64,000 bases of DNA from Delphinus delphis. Lineage: Eukaryota > Chordata > Mammalia > Artiodactyla > Delphinidae. The notes under the pieces are model-generated. The model was not told the origin of the DNA. It ran no database searches and saw nothing but the letters and a program-made list of their open reading frames with translations. The stretch spans positions 1,612,001 to 1,676,000 of the forward strand of contig NW_027192672.1 of assembly GCF_949987515.2 (NCBI RefSeq), in the 5' to 3' direction. Positions 9,270 to 23,483 of this stretch are shown here, piece by piece (position 1 is the stretch's first letter; each line of letters starts with the position of its first letter). The translations under genes were made by a program, and so were the position numbers.

Positions 9270-10849
9270 TTGAGTCCATTTCGTTGAGCAAGGAGTAGCT
9301 CTTGTCTATTCCATATTTGGCTTAAGGAACTTTATCTGTGCTCATTTCAATCTCTGGTTTTATGCAGCACCCCAACTCACCTTTCCCCTTAAGCAAGCAT
9401 AAGTTGGTTTTCTAAATTTGAGACGCTGTTCTGTTCTGTAATTCAGTTCCTGTGTAGCCAAGTTTCCATTCCGTGTATTACTGATATCTTATGATGTTTC
9501 TTTTTCTGTGTGACTTATTACAGTTAGAATCATCAAACCTGAATCCACTCATTGTGCTGCTAAGGGCCTGATGACATAGATTTCATTGCTGAGTGATATT
9601 GCTTTGTAAGTAAATACCACAACTTCTTTATCCATTTTTCACTTTCTGCGATGTTGAACTTGTACTGTAAACGAGGTTCTTGTAAACAGAGGCGTCCCAA
9701 ACTTTGGGGTGGCTGTGTCTTTTTGATTTTAATTTCCCTAAGCTATAGGACCATAAGTGGAAGTGCCCTAGGCTCTGTTGCTTTGTTTTTTAGATGTTTC
9801 AGGAAACACCATACACTTCTCCCGAGTGGTTGTTGGCAATTTACATCCCGCCCATCAGCATAACAAGGCTCCCAGTTCTCCATGGCCTGTCCTGCCTTTC
9901 TGGATTTCACACTTTTTTCAGATGGCCCTTTTGACCGGGGGGAAGTGAGACTTCATTGTAGTGCAGATTTCCTTTGCAAGCTTGCTTGGTTGGCCAAAAA
10001 GGGCGTATGCGTTTTTTCCTGAATATATTCAGGAAAACACGCATACGCCCTTTTTGGCCAAGTGCATCATTGTGGACGTTCTGCCTCTTTTCCTATGCTT
10101 TCAATGCAATTCCAGTCTACCTCCTGAAATCAGTTTCCTGCAATTCTGCCCCGCTTTCAAGTCCTCTTGGCAGCCTTACTTCAGTCTATTTTTGGACGAT
10201 ATCTGTCATTTATAACTCTGCAGGTTTGTGAATTACAGTGCCCCTGAGCTCCTTTCTTCAACTCGCTTTCTTTTGAGCTGGCCGCAACACCGCAGGATGG
10301 CTTCAGGCCCTAATCTGGTTCTGGCATGGCACGCTGAGCCTTTGGTTATTTCCTCTTCCTGGTGGGAAATGAGAGTTAAATTTGCCCGTCCAGACACCTC
10401 CAGCTAGTCTCTCATTGGTTCTCGCTATTCCTGTTCATCTTCCGCAGAAATTGCAAACTGGGCCAAACCGGAGGTTAAAGGGACTGACTCTCCAAGTCGG
10501 AAGAGTATTAGTAAAGCGTCTGGAATGTTGCACCCGAGTACCAGGGTACGAAAACTTAGACATATTTGAACACATCTGCCAATCACATGGTTGATCATAC
10601 TCTAGGTTCCACATGCATGTTTTAGCTGAAGGAAGAATACCTTAAACCTGGGTAGTTGAAACCCGTGGAATGGGTACCATGCAATATGACTTCAAAGGGT
10701 CTTCATTTACTCACCGAACCTCTCCAATCCTATCACTGCTGCGTTTATGCCCCTGTACACATGCTTGATTCTCTTTCGGAGACATAGCAATCCATAGGTT
10801 TTAAGATACTTACTAGTCAGGTACATTCTTAGGCGTTTAATATGGGGTG
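9270..10849 (+). repeat. Satellite monomer 5
   Basis: Length 1580. The left block is B but carries the A-like GAGGCGTCCCAAAC near 9690, so it is mosaic. Right block R2. The palindrome at 9990-10061 has one right-arm mismatch (GGAAAACACGC). Confidence 0.94.
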
Positions 10850-12427
10850 TTGAGTCCATTTCGTTGAGCAAGGAGTAGCTCTTGTCTATTCCATATTTGG
10901 CTTAAGGAACTTTATCTGTGCTCATTTCAATCTCTGGTTTTATGCAGCACCCCAACTCACCTTTACCCTTAAGCAAGAATAAGTTGGTTTTCTAAATTTG
11001 AGACCCTGTTCTGTTCTGTAATTCAGTTCCTGTGTAGCCAAGTTTACATTCCGTGTATTACTGATATCTTATGATGTTTCTTTTTCTGTGTGACTTATTT
11101 CAGTTAGAATCATCATACCTGAATCCACTCATTGTGCTGCTAAGGGCCTGATGACACAGATTTCATTGCTGAGTGATATTGCTTTGTAAGTAAATACCAC
11201 AACTTCTTTATCCATTTTTCACTTTCTGCAATGTTGAACTTGTACTGTAAACGAGGTTCTTGTAAACAGAGCCGTTCCAAACATTGGGGTGGCTGTGTCT
11301 TTTTGATTTTAATTTCCCTAAGCTATAGGACCATAAGTGGAAGTGCCCTACGTTCTGTTGCTTTGTTTTTTAGATGTTTCAGGAAACACCATACACTTCT
11401 CCCGAGTGGTTGTTGGCAATTTACATCCCGCCCATCAGCATAACAAGGCTCCCAGTTCTCCATGGCCTGTCCTGCCTTTCTGGATTTTACACTTTTTTCA
11501 GATGGCCCTTTTGACGGGGGGAAGTGAGACTTCATTGTAGTGCAGATTTCCTTTGCAAGTTTGCTTGGTTGGCCAAAAAGGGCGTATGCGTTTTTTCCTG
11601 AATATATTCAGGAAAAAACGCATACGCCCTTTTTGGCCAAGTGCATCATTGTGGACGTTCTGCCTCTTTTCCTATGCTTTCAATGCAATTCCAGTCTACC
11701 TCCTGAAATCGGTTTCCTGCAATTCTGCCCCGCTTTCAAGTCCTCTTGGCAGCATTACTTCAGTCTATTTTTGGACGATAGCTGTCATTTATAACTCTGC
11801 AGGTTTGTGAATTACAGTGCCCCTGAGCTCCTTTCTTCAACTTGCTTTCTTGTGACCTGGCCGCAACACCGCAGGATGGCTTCAGGCCCTAATCTGGTTC
11901 TGGCATGGCACGCTGAGCCTTTGGTTATTTCCTCTTCCTGGTGGGAAATGAGAGTTAAATTTGCCCGTCCAGACACCTCCAGCTAGCCTCTCATTGGTTC
12001 TCGCTATTCCTGTTCATCTTCCACAGAAATTGCAAATTGGGCCAAACAGGAGGTTAAAGGCGCTGACTCTCCAAGTGGGGAGAGTGTTAGTAAAGCGTCT
12101 GGAATGTTGCACCCGAGTACCAGGGGAGGAAAACTGAGACATATTTGAACATATCTCCCGTTCACATGGTTGATCATACTTGGGTTCCACATGCATGTTT
12201 TAGCTGAAGGAAGAATACCTTAAACCTGGAGAGTTGAGACCCGTGTAATGGGTACCATGCAATATGACTTCAAAGGGTCTTCATTTGCTCACCGAACCTC
12301 TCCAATCCTATCACTGCTGCGTTTATGCCCCTGTACACATGCTTGATTCTCTTTCGGAGACATAGCAATACATAGGTTTTAAGATACTTACTAGTCAGGT
12401 ACATTCTTAGGTGTTTAATATGCGGTG
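10850..12427 (+). repeat. Satellite monomer 6
   Basis: Length 1578, left block B, right block R3-like (ATACTTGGGTTCC but GAGTTGAGACC). A one-base loss in the G-run (TTTTGACGGGGGG near 11511) changes the antisense frame; see 11323-11535. The palindrome at 11569-11640 is perfect. Confidence 0.94.
11323..11535 (-). pseudogene. L1 ORF2 C-terminal relic, open 70 codons (monomer 6)
   Basis: The minus-strand translation starts at an ATG with M-K-S-H-F-P-P and continues through Q-P-L-G-R-S-V-W-C-F-L-K-H-L-K-N, in the order and spacing of the C-terminal L1 ORF2 segment. The frame is open here because of a one-base loss in the G-run; most other units are shifted at this point. It is a passive remnant inside the satellite, with no sign of being expressed. 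Confidence 0.75.
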
Positions 12428-14006
12428 TTGAGTCCATTTCGTTGAGCAAGGAGTAGCTCTTGTCTATTCCATATTTGGCTTAAGGAACTTTATCTGTTCT
12501 CATTTCAATCTCTGGTATTATGCAGCACCCCAACTCACCTTTCCCCTTAAGCAAGCATAAGTTGGTTTTCTAAATTTGAGACCCTGTTCTGTTCTGTAAT
12601 TCAGTTCCTGTGTAGCCAAGTTTACATTCCGTGTATTACTGATATCTTATGATGTTTCTTTTTCTGTGTGACTTATTTCAGTTAGAATCATCATACCTGA
12701 ATCCACTCATTGTGCTGCTAAGGGCCTGATGACACAGATTTCATTCCTGAGTGATATTGCTTTGTAAGTAAATACCACAACTTCTTTATCCATTTTTCAC
12801 TTTCTGCGATGTTGAACTTGTACTGTAAACGAGGTTCTTGTAAACAGAGCCGTTCCAAACTTTGGGGTGGCTGTGTCTTTTTGATTTTAATTTCCCTAAG
12901 CTATAGGACCATAAGTGGAAGTGCCCTAGGTTCTGTTGCTTTGTTTTTTAGATGTTTCAGGAAACACCATACACTTCTCCAGAGTGGTTGTTGGCAATTT
13001 ACATCCCGCCTATCAGCATAACAAGGCTCCCAGTTCTCCATGGCCTGTCCTGCCTTTCTGGATTTTACACTTTTTTCAGATGGCCCTTTTGACCGGGGGG
13101 AAGTGAGACTTCATTGTAGTGCAGATTTCCTTTGCAAGCTTGCTTGGTTGGCCAAAAAGGGCGTATGCGTTTTTTCCTGAATATATTCAGGAAAAAACGC
13201 ATACGCCCTTTTTGGCCAAGTGCATCATTGTGGACGTTCTGCCTCTTTTCCTATGCTTTCAATGCAATTCCAGTCTACCTCCTGAAATCGGTTTCCTGCA
13301 ATTCTGCCCCGCTTTCAAGTCCTCTTGGCAGCCTTACTTCAGTCTATTTTTGGATGATAGCTGTCATTTATAACTCTGCAGGTTTGTGAATTACAGTGCC
13401 CCTGAGCTCCTTTCTTCAACTCGCTTTCTTTTGAGCTGGCCGCAACACCGCAAGATGGCTTCAGGCCCTAATCTGGTTCCGGTACGGCACGCTGAGCCTT
13501 TGGTTATTTCCTCTTCCTGGTGGGAAATGAGAGTTAAATTTGCCCGTCCAGACACCTCCAGCTAGCCTCTCATTGGTTCTCGCTATTCCTGTTCATCTTC
13601 CACAGAAATTGCAAACTGGGCCAAACAGGAGGTTAAAGGCGCTGACTCTCCAAGTGGGGAGAGTGTTAGTAAAGCGTCTGGAATGTTGCACCCGAGTACC
13701 AGGGGAGGAAAACTGAGATATATTTGAACATGTCTCCCGTTCACATGGTTGATCATACTTGGGTTCCACATGCATGTTTTAGCTGAAGGAAGAATACCTT
13801 AAACCTGGCGAGTTGAGACCCGTGGAATGGGTACCATGCAATATGACTTCAAAGGGTCTTCATTTGCTCACCGAACCTCTCCAATCCTATCACTGCTGCG
13901 TTTATGCCCCTGTACACACGCTTGATTCTCTTTTGGACACATAGCAATCCATAGGTTTTACGATACTTACTAGTCAGGTACATTCTTAGGCGTTTAATAT
14001 GGGGTG
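12428..14006 (+). repeat. Satellite monomer 7
   Basis: Length 1579, left block B, right block R3-like (ATACTTGGGTTCC, GGCGAGTTGAGACC). The palindrome at 13148-13219 is perfect. Shares TCCAGAGTGG with units 9, 11 and 12. Confidence 0.94.
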
Positions 14007-15585
14007 TTGAGTCCATTTCGTTGAGCAAGGAGTAGCTCTTGTCTATTCCATATTTGACTTAAGGAACTTTATCTGTGTTCATTTCAATCTCTGGTTTTAT
14101 GCAGCACCCCAACTCACCTTTCCCCTTAAGCAAGCATAAGTTGGTTTTCTAAATTTGAGACCCTGTTCTGTTCTGTAATTCAGTTCCTGTGTAGCCAAGT
14201 TTACATTCCGTGTATTAGTGATATCTTATGATGTTTCTTTTTCTGTGTGACTTATTTCAGTTAGAATCATCATACCTGAATCCACTCATTGTGATGCTAA
14301 GGGCCTGATGACATAGATTTCATTGCTGAGTGATATTGCTTTGTAAGTAAATACCACAACTTCTTTATCCATTTTTCACTTTCTGCGATGTTGAACTTGT
14401 ACTGTAAACGAGGTTCTTGTAAACAGAGGCGTCCCAAACTTTGGGGTGGCTGTGTCTTTTTGATTTTAATTTCCCTAAGCTATAGGACCATAAGTGGAAG
14501 TGCCCTAGGCTCTGTTGCTTTGTTTTTTAGATGTTTCAGGAAACACCATACACTTCTCCCAAGTGTCTGTTGGCAATTTACATCCCGCCCATCAGCATAA
14601 CAAGGCTCCCAGTTCTCCATGGCCTGTCCTGCCTTTCTGGATTTTACACTTTTTTCAGATGGCCCTTTTGACCGGGGGGAAGTGAGACTTCATTGTAGTG
14701 CAGATTTCCTTTGCAAGCTTGCTTGGTTGTCCAAAAAGTGCGTATGCGTTTTTTCCTGAATATATTCAGGAAAAAACGCATACGCCCTTTTTGGCCAAGT
14801 GCATCATTGTGGACGTTCTGTCTCTTTTCCTATGCTTTCAATGCAATTTCAGTCTACCTCCTGAAATCGGTTTCCTGCAATTCTGCCCCGCTTTCAAGTC
14901 CTCTAGGCAGCCTTACTTCAGTCTATTTTTGGACGATAGCTGTCATTTATAACTCTGCAGGTTTGTGAATTACAGTGCCCCTGAGCTCCTTTCTTCAACT
15001 CGCTTTCTTGTGACCTGGCCGCAACACCGCAGGATGGCTTCAGGCCCTAATCTGGTTCCGGTACAGCACGCTGAGCCTTTGGTTATTTCCTCCTCCTGGT
15101 GGGAAATGAGAGTTAAATTTGCCCGTCCGGACACCTCCAGCTAGCCTCTCATTGGTTCTCGCTATTCCTGTTCATCTTCCACAGAAATTGCAAACTGGGC
15201 CAAACAGGAGGTTAAAGGGACTGACTCTCCAAGTGGGGAGAGAGTTAGTAAAGCGTCTGGAATGTTGCACCCGAGTACCAGGGTACGAAAACTGAGACAT
15301 ATTTGAACACGTCTCCCGTTCACATGGTTGATCATACTCTAGGTTCCACATGCATGTTTTAGCTGAAGGAAGAATACCTTAAACCTGGGTAGTTGAAACC
15401 CGTGGAATGGGTACCATGCAATATGACTTCAAAGGGTCTTCATTTGCTCACGAACCTCTCCAATCCTATCACTGCTGCGTTTATGCTCCTGTACAGATGC
15501 TTGATTCTCTTTCGGAGACATAGCAATCCACAGGTTTTAAGATACTTACTAGTCAGGTACATTCTTAGGCGTTTAATATGCGGTG
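14007..15585 (+). repeat. Satellite monomer 8
   Basis: Length 1579. Left block B with an A-like AGTGATATC near 14217 and A-like GAGGCGTCCC, so it is mosaic. Right block R2. The palindrome at 14727-14798 has two left-arm changes (TTGTCC, AAAGTGCG). Confidence 0.94.
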
Positions 15586-17165
15586 TTGAGTCCATTTTGT
15601 TGAGCAAGGAGTAGCTCTTGTCTATTCCATATTTGGCTTAAGGAACTTTATCTGTGCTCATTTTAATCTCTGGTTTTATGCAATACCCCAACTCACCTTT
15701 CCCCTTAAGCAAGCATAAGTTGGTTTTCTAAATTTGAGAGCCTGTTCTGTTCTGTAATTCAGTTCCTGTGTAGCCAAGTTTACATTTCGTGTATTACTGA
15801 TATCTTATGATGTTTCTTTTTCTGTGTGACTTATTTCAGTTAGAATCATCATACCTGAATCCACTCATTGTGCTGCTAAGGGCCTTGTGACACAGATTTC
15901 ATTGCTGAGTGATATTGCTTTGTAAGTAAATACCACAACTTCTTTATCCATTTTTCACTGTCTGCGATGTTGAACTTGTACTGTAAACGAGGTTCTTGTA
16001 AACAGAGCCGTTCCAAACTTTGGGGTGGCTGTGTGTTTTTGATTTTAATTTCCCTAATCTATAGGACAATAAGTGGAAGTGCCCTAGGTTCTGTTGCTTT
16101 GTTTTTTAGATGTTTCAGGAAACACCATACACTTCTCCAGAGTGGTTGTTGGCAATTTACATCCCGCCCATCAGCATAACAAGGCTCCCAGTTCTCCATG
16201 GCCTGTCCTGCCTTTCTGGATTTTACACTTTTTTCAGATGGCCCTTTTGACCGGGGGGAAGTGAGACTTCATTGTAGTGCAGATTTCCTTTGCAAGCTTG
16301 CTTGGTTGGCCAAAAAGGGCGTATGCGTTTTTTCCTGAATATATTCAGGAAAAAACGCATACGCCCTTTTTGGCCAAGTGCATCATTGTGGACGTTCTGC
16401 CTCTTTTCCTATGCTTTCAATGCAATTCCAGTCTACCTCCTGAAATCGGTTTCCTGCAATTCTGCCCCGCTTTCAAGTCCTCTTGGCAGCCTTACTTCAG
16501 TCTATTTTTGGACGATAGCTGTCATTTATAACTCTGCAGGTTTGTGAATTACAGTGCCCCTGAGCTCCTTTCTTCAACTCGCTTTCTTGTGACCTGGCCG
16601 CAACACCGCAGGATGGCTTCAGGCCCTAATCTGGTTCCGGCCCGGCACGCTGAGCCTTTGGTTAATTCCTCTTCCTGGTGGGAAATCAGAGTTAAATTTG
16701 CCCGTCCAGACACCTCCAGCTAGCCTCTCATTGGTTCTCGCTATTCCTGTTCATCTTCCGCAGAAATTGCTAACTGGGCCAAAGAGGAGGTTAAAGGGAC
16801 TGACTCTCCAAGTCGGGAGAGTGTTAGTAAAGCGTCTGGAATGTTACACCCGAGTACCAGGGGAGGAAAACTGAGACATATTTGAACACGTCTCCCGTTC
16901 ACATGGTTGATCATACTCTGAGTTCCAAATGCATGTTTTAGCTGAAGGAAGAATACCTTAAACCTGGAGAGTTGAGACCCGTGTAATGGGTACCATGCAA
17001 TATGACTTCAAAGGGTCTTCATTTGCTCACCGAACCTCTCCAATCCTATCACTGCTGCGTTTATGCCTCTGTACACATGCTTGATTTGCTTTCGGAGACA
17101 TAGCAATCCATAGGTTTTAAGATACTTACTAGTCAGGTACATTCTTAGGCGTTTAATATGCGGTG
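15586..17165 (+). repeat. Satellite monomer 9
   Basis: Length 1580, left block B, right block R1 (with CTCTGAGTTCCAAATG). Near 16033 it has GTGTGTTTTTGATT and AGGACAATAAG, shared with units 13, 18 and 21. The palindrome at 16306-16377 is perfect. Confidence 0.94.
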
Positions 17166-18745
17166 TTGAGTCCATTTCGTTGAGCAAGGAGTAGCTCTTG
17201 TCTATTCCATATTTGGCTTAAGGAACTTTATCTGTGCTCATTTCAATCTCTGGTTTTATGCAGCACCCCAACTCACCTTTCCCCTTAAGCAAGCATAAGT
17301 TGGTTTTCTAAATTTGAGACCCTGTTCTGTTTTGGAATGCAGTTCCTGTGTAGCCAAGTTTACATTCCGTGTATTAGTGATATCTTATGATGTTTCTTTT
17401 TCTGTGTGACTTATTTCAGTTAGAATCATCGTACCTGAATCCACTCATTATGCTGCTACGGGCCTGATGACATAGATTTCATTGCTGAGTGATACTGCAT
17501 TGTACGTAAGTACCACAAGTTCTTTATCCATTTTTCACTTTCTGTGATATTGAACTTGTACGATAAACGAGGTTCTTGTAAACGGAGGCGTCCCAAACTT
17601 TGGGGTGGCTGTGTCTTTTTGATTTTAATTTCCCTAAGCTATAGGACCATAAGTGGCAGTGCCCTAGGCTCTGTTGCTTTGTTTTTTAGATGTTTCAGGA
17701 AACACCATACACTTCTCCCGAGTGGTTGTTGGCAATTTACATCCCGCCCATCAGCATAACAAGGCTCCCAGTTCTCCATGGCCTGTCCTGCCTTTCTGGA
17801 TTTTACACTTTTTTCAGATGGCCCTTTTGACCGGGGGGAAGTGAGACTTCATTGTAGTGCAGATTTCCTTTGCAAGCTTGCTTGGTTGGCCAAAAAGGGC
17901 GTATGCGTTTTTTCCTGAATATATTCAGGAAAAAACGCATACGCCCTTTTTGGCCAAGTGCATCATTGTGGACGTTCTGCCTCTTTTCCTATGCTTTCAA
18001 TGCAATTCCAGTCTACCTCCTGAAATCGGTTTCCTGCAATTCTGCCCCGCTTTCAAGTCCTCTTGGCAGCCTTACTTCAGTCTATCTTTGGACGATAGCT
18101 GTCATTTGTAACTCTGCAGGTTTGTGAGTTACAGTGCCCCTGAGCTCCTTTCTTCAACTCGCTTTCTTGTGACCTGGCCGCAACAGCGCAGGATGGCTTC
18201 AGGCCCTAATCTGGTTCCGGCCCGGCACGCTGAGCCTTTGGTTAATTCCTCTTCCTGGTGGGAAATGAGAGTTAAATTTGCCCGTCCAGACACCTCCAGC
18301 TAGCCTCTCATTGGTTCTCGCTATTCCTGTTCATCTTCCGCAGAAATTGCAAACTGGGCCAAACAGGAGGTTAAAGGGACTGACTCTCCAAGTCGGGAGA
18401 GTGTTAGTAAAGCGTCTGGAATGTTGCACCCGAGTACCAGGGGAGGAAAACTGAGATATATTTGAACACGTCTCCCGTTCACATGGTTGATCATACTCTG
18501 GGTTCCACATGCATGTTTTAGCTGAAGGAAGAATACCTTAAACCTGGAGAGTTGAGACCCGTGTAATGGGTACCATGCAATATGACTTCAAAGGGTCTTC
18601 ATTTGCTCACCGAACCTCTCCAATCCTATCACTGCTGTGTTTATGCCCCTGTACACACGCTTGATTCTCTTTTGGAGACATAGCAATCCATAGGTTTTAA
18701 GATACTTACTAGTCAGGTACATTCTTAGGCGTTTAATATGGGGTT
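17166..18745 (+). repeat. Satellite monomer 10
   Basis: Length 1580, left block A, right block R1. Its second half is nearly identical to that of monomer 11 (CTATCTTTGGACG, CATTTGTAACTC, CAACAGCGCAGG). The palindrome at 17886-17957 is perfect. Confidence 0.94.
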
Positions 18746-21187
18746 TTGAGTCCATATCGTTGAGCAAGGAGTAGCTCTTGTCTATTCCATATTTGGCTTA
18801 AGGAACTTTATCTGTGCTCATTTCAATCTCTGGTTTTATGCAGCACCCCAACTCACCTTTCCCCATAAGCAAGCATAAGTTGGTTTACTAAATTTGAGAC
18901 CCTGTTCTGTTTTGGAATGCAGTTCCTGTGTAGCCAAGTTTACATTCCGTGTATTACTGATATCTTATGATGTTTCTTTTTCTGTGTGACTTATTTCAGT
19001 TAGAATCATCGTACCTGAATCCACTCATTATGCTGCTACGGGCCTGATGACATAGATTTCATTGCTGAGTGATACTGCATTGTACGTAAGTACCACAAGT
19101 TCTTTATCCATTTTTCACCTTCTGTGATATTGAACTTGAACGGTAAACGAGGTTCTTGTAAACGGAGGCGTCCCAAACTTTGGGGTGGCTGTGTCTTTTT
19201 GATTTTAATTTCCCTAAGCTATAGGACCATAAGTGGAAGTGCCCTAGGCTCTGTTGCTTTGTTTTTTAGATGTTTCAGGAAACACCATACACTTCTCCAG
19301 AGTGGCTGTTGGCAGTTTACATCCCGCCCATCAGCATAACAAGGCTCCCAGTTCTCCAAGGCCTGTCCTGCCTTTCTGGATTTTACACTTTTTTCAGATG
19401 GCCCTTTTGACCGGGGGGAAGTGAGACTTCATTGTAGTGCAGATTTCCTTTGCAAGCTTGCTTGGTTGGCCAAAAAGGGCGTATGCGTTTTTTCCTGAAT
19501 ATATTCAGGAAAAAACGCATACGCCCTTTTTGGCCAAGTGCATCATTGTGGACGTTCTGCCTCTTTTCCTATGCTTTCAATGCAATTCCAGTCTACCTCC
19601 TGAAATCGGTTTCCTGCAATTCTGCCCCGCTTTCAAGTCCTCTTGGCAGCCTTACTTCAGTCTATCTTTGGACGATAGCTGTCATTTGTAACTCTGCAGG
19701 TTTGTGAGTTACAGTGCCCCTGAGCTCCTTTCTTCAACTCGCTTTCTTGTGACCTGGCCGCAACAGCGCAGGATGGCTTCAGGCCCTAATCTGGTTCCGG
19801 CCCGGCACGCTGAGCCTTTGGTTAATTCCTCTTCCTGGTGGGAAATGAGAGTTAAATTTGCCCGTCCAGACACCTCCAGCTAGCCTCTCATTGGTTCTCG
19901 CTATTCCTGTTCATCTTCCGCAGAAATTGCAAACTGGGCCAAACAGGAGGTTAAAGGGACTGACTCTCCAAGTCGGGAGAGTGTTAGTAAAGCGTCTGAA
20001 ATGTTGCACCCGAGTACCAGGGGAGGAAAACTGAGACATATTTGAACACGTCTCCCGTTCACATGGTTGATCATACTCTGGGTTCCACATGCATGTTTTA
20101 GCTGAAGGAAGAATACCTTAAACCTGGAGAGTTGAGACCCGTGTAATGGGTACCATGCAATATGACTTCAAAGGGTCTTCATTTGCTCACCGAACCTCTC
20201 CAATCCTATCACTTCTGTGTTTATGCCCCTGTACACACGCTTGATTCTCTTTTGGAGACATAGCAATCCATAGGTTTTAAGATACTTACTAGTCAGGTAC
20301 ATTCTTAGGCGTTTAATATGGGGTTTTGAGTCCATTTCGTTGAGCAAGGAGTAGCTCTTGTCTATTCCATATTTGGCTTAAGGAACTTTATCTGTGCTCA
20401 TTTCAATCTCTGGTTTTATGCAGCACCCCAACTCACCTTTCCCCTTAAGCAAGCATAAGTTGGTTTACTAAATTTGAGACCCTGTTCTGTTTTGGAATGC
20501 AGTTCCTGTGTAGCCAAGTTTACATTCCGTGTATTACTGATATCTTATGATGTTTCTTTTTCTGTGTGACTTATTTCAGTTAGAATCATCGTACCTGAAT
20601 CCACTCATTATGCTGCTACGGGCCTGATGACATAGATTTCATTGCTGAGTGATACTGCATTGTACGTAAGTACCACAAGTTCTTTATCCATTTTTCACCT
20701 TCTGTGATATTGAACTTGAACGGTAAACGAGGTTCTTGTAAACGGAGGCGTCCCAAACTTTGGGGTGGCTGTGTCTTTTTGATTTTAATTTCCCTAAGCT
20801 ATAGGACCATAAGTGGAAGTGCCCTAGGCTCTGTTGCTTTGTTTTTTAGATGTTTCAGGAAACACCATACACTTCTCCAGAGTGGCTGTTGGCAGTTTAC
20901 ATCCCGCCCATCAGCATAACAAGGCTCCCAGTTCTCCAAGGCCTGTCCTGCCTTTCTGGATTTTACACTTTTTTCAGATGGCCCTTTTGACCGGGGGGAA
21001 GTGAGACTTCATTGTAGTGCAGATTTCCTTTGCAAGCTTGCTTGGTTGGCCAAAAAGGGCGTATGCGTTTTTTCCTGAATATATTCAGGAAAAAACGCAT
21101 ACGCCCTTTTTGGCCAAGTGCATCATTGTGGACGTTCTGCCTCTTTTCCTATGCTTTCAATGCAATTCCAGTCTACCTCCTGAAATT
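17785..21187 (+). repeat. Recent single-monomer tandem duplication (period 1580)
   Basis: The sequence from about 17785 to 19607 repeats almost exactly at about 19365 to 21187. Shared private variants include CTATCTTTGG, CATTTGTAAC, CAACAGCG, CACCTTCTG, GAACTTGAACGG and CTCCAAGGCC. Few differences are visible (for example CCATATCG against CCATTTCG near 18752 and 20332). This is the product expected from an unequal exchange shifted by one unit. Boundaries are approximate. Confidence 0.85.
18746..20325 (+). repeat. Satellite monomer 11
   Basis: Length 1580, left block A (GAACTTGAACGG), right block R1. Middle member of the tandem duplication 17785-21187. The palindrome at 19466-19537 is perfect. 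Confidence 0.94.
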
Positions 21188-21904
21188 GGTTTACTGCAAT
21201 TCTGCTCTGCTTTCAAGTCCTTTTGGCAGCCTTACTTCAGTATATTTTTGGACGATAGCTGTCATTTATAACTCTGCAGGTTTGTGAATTACAGTGCCCC
21301 TGAGCTCCTTTCTTCAACTGGCTTTCTTGTGACCTGGCCGCAACACCGCAGGATGTCTTCAGGCCCTAATCTGGTTCTGGCACGGCACGCTGAGCTTTTG
21401 GTTAATTCCTCTTCCTGGTGGGAAATGAGAGTTAAATTTGCCCATCCAGACACCTCCAGCTAGTCTCTCATTGGTTCTCGCTATTCCTGTTCATCTTCCA
21501 CAGAAATTGCAAACTGGGCCAAACAGGAGGTTAAAGGGACTGACTCTCCAAGTGGGGAGAGAGTTAGTAAAGCGTCTGGAATGTTGCACCCGAGTTCCAG
21601 GGTACGAAAACTGAGACATATTTGAACACGTCTCCCGTTCACATGGTTGATCATACTCTAGGTTCCACATGCATGTTTTAGCTGAAGGAAGAATACCTTA
21701 AACCTGGGTAGTTGAAACCCGTGGAATGGGTACCATGCAATATGACTTCAAAGGGTCTTCATTTGCTCACGAACCTCTCCAATCCTATCACTGCTGCGTT
21801 TATGCCGCTGTACACATGCTTGATTCTCTTTCGGAGACATAGCAATCCACAGGTTTTAAGATACTTACTAGTCAGGTACATTCTTAGGCGTTTAATATGC
21901 GGTG
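20326..21904 (+). repeat. Satellite monomer 12
   Basis: Length 1579, left block A identical in type to monomer 11. From about 21187 it switches to other variants (GAAATTGGTTTACTG, TGCTCTGC, TCCTTTTGG) and right block R2. The palindrome at 21046-21117 is perfect. Confidence 0.94.
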
Positions 21905-23483
21905 TTGAGTCCATTTTGTTGAGCAAGGAGTAGCTCTTGTCTATTCCATATTTGGCTTAAGGAACTTTATCTGTGCTCATTTTAATCTCTGGTTTTATGC
22001 AACACCCCAACTCACCTTTCCCCTTAAGCAAGCATAAGTTGGTTTTCTAAATTTGAGACCCTGTTCTGTTCTGTAATTCAGTTCCTGTGTAGCCAAGTTT
22101 ACATTTCGTGTATTACTGATATCTTATGATGTTTCTTTTTCTGTGTGACTTATTTCAGTTAGAATCATCATACCTGAATCCACTCATTGTGCTGCTAAGC
22201 GCCTTGTGACACAGATTTCATTGCTGAGTGATATTGCTTTGTAAGTAAATACCACAACTTCTTTATCCATTTTTCACTGTCTGCGATGTTGAACTTGTAC
22301 TGTAAACGAGGTTCTTGTAAACAGAGCCGTTCCAAACTTTGGGGTGGCTGTGTGTTTTTGATTTTAATTTCCCTAAGCTATAGGACAATAAGTGGAAGTG
22401 CCCTAGGTTCTGTTGCTTTGTTTTTTAGATGTTTCAGGAAACACCATACACTTCTCCCGAGTGGTTGTTGGCAATTTACATCCCGCCCATCAGCATAACA
22501 AGGCTCCCAGTTCTCCATGGCCTGTCCTGCCTTTCTGGATTTTACACTTTTTTCAGATGGCCCTTTTGACCGGGGGGAAGTGAGACTTCATTGTAGTGCA
22601 GATTTCCTTTGCAAGCTTGCTTGGTTGGCCAAAAAGGGCGTATGCGTTTTTTCCTGAATATATTCAGGAAAAAACGCATACGCCCTTTTTGGCCAAGTGC
22701 ATCATTGTGGACGTTCTGCCTCTTCTCCTATGCTTTCAATGCAATTCCAATCTACCTCCTGAAATCGGTTTCCTGCAATTCTGCCCCGTTTTCAAGTCCT
22801 CTTGGCAGCCTTACTTCAGTCTATTTTTGGACGATAGTTGTCATTTATAACTCTGCAGGTTTGTGAATTACAGTGCCCCTGAGCTCCTTTCTTCAACTTG
22901 CTTTCTTGTGACCTGGCCGCAACACCGCAGGATGGCTTCAGGCCCTAATCTGGTTCCGGCACGGCACGCTGAGCCTTTGGTTATTTCCTCTTCCTGGTGG
23001 GAAATGAGAGTTAAATTTACCCGTCCAGACACCTCCAGCTAGCCTCTCATTGGTTCTCGCTATTCCTGTTCATCTTCCGCAGAAATTGCAAACTGGCCCA
23101 AACAGGAGGTTAAAGGGACTGACTCTCCAAGTCGGGAGAGTGTTAGTAAAGCGTCTGGAATGTTACACACGAGTACCAGGGAGGAAAACTGAGACATATT
23201 TGAACACGTCTCCCGATCACATGGTTGATCATACTCTAGGTTCCACATGCATGTTTTAGCTGAAGGAAGAATACCTTAAACCTGGGTAGTTGAAACCCGT
23301 GGAATGGGGACCATGCAATATGACTTCAAAGGGTCTTCATTTGCTCACCGAACCTCTCCAATCCTATCACTGCTGCGTTTATGCCCCTGTACACATGCTT
23401 GATTCTCTTTCGGAGACATAGCAATCCATAGGTTTTAAGATACTTAGTAGGCAGGTACATTCTTAGGCGTTTAATATGCGGTG
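21905..23483 (+). repeat. Satellite monomer 13
   Basis: Length 1579, left block B, right block mostly R2 (CTCTAGGTTCC) with GGGAGGAAAAC. Carries the GTGTGTTTTTG/AGGACAATAAG variants. The palindrome at 22625-22696 is perfect. Confidence 0.94.
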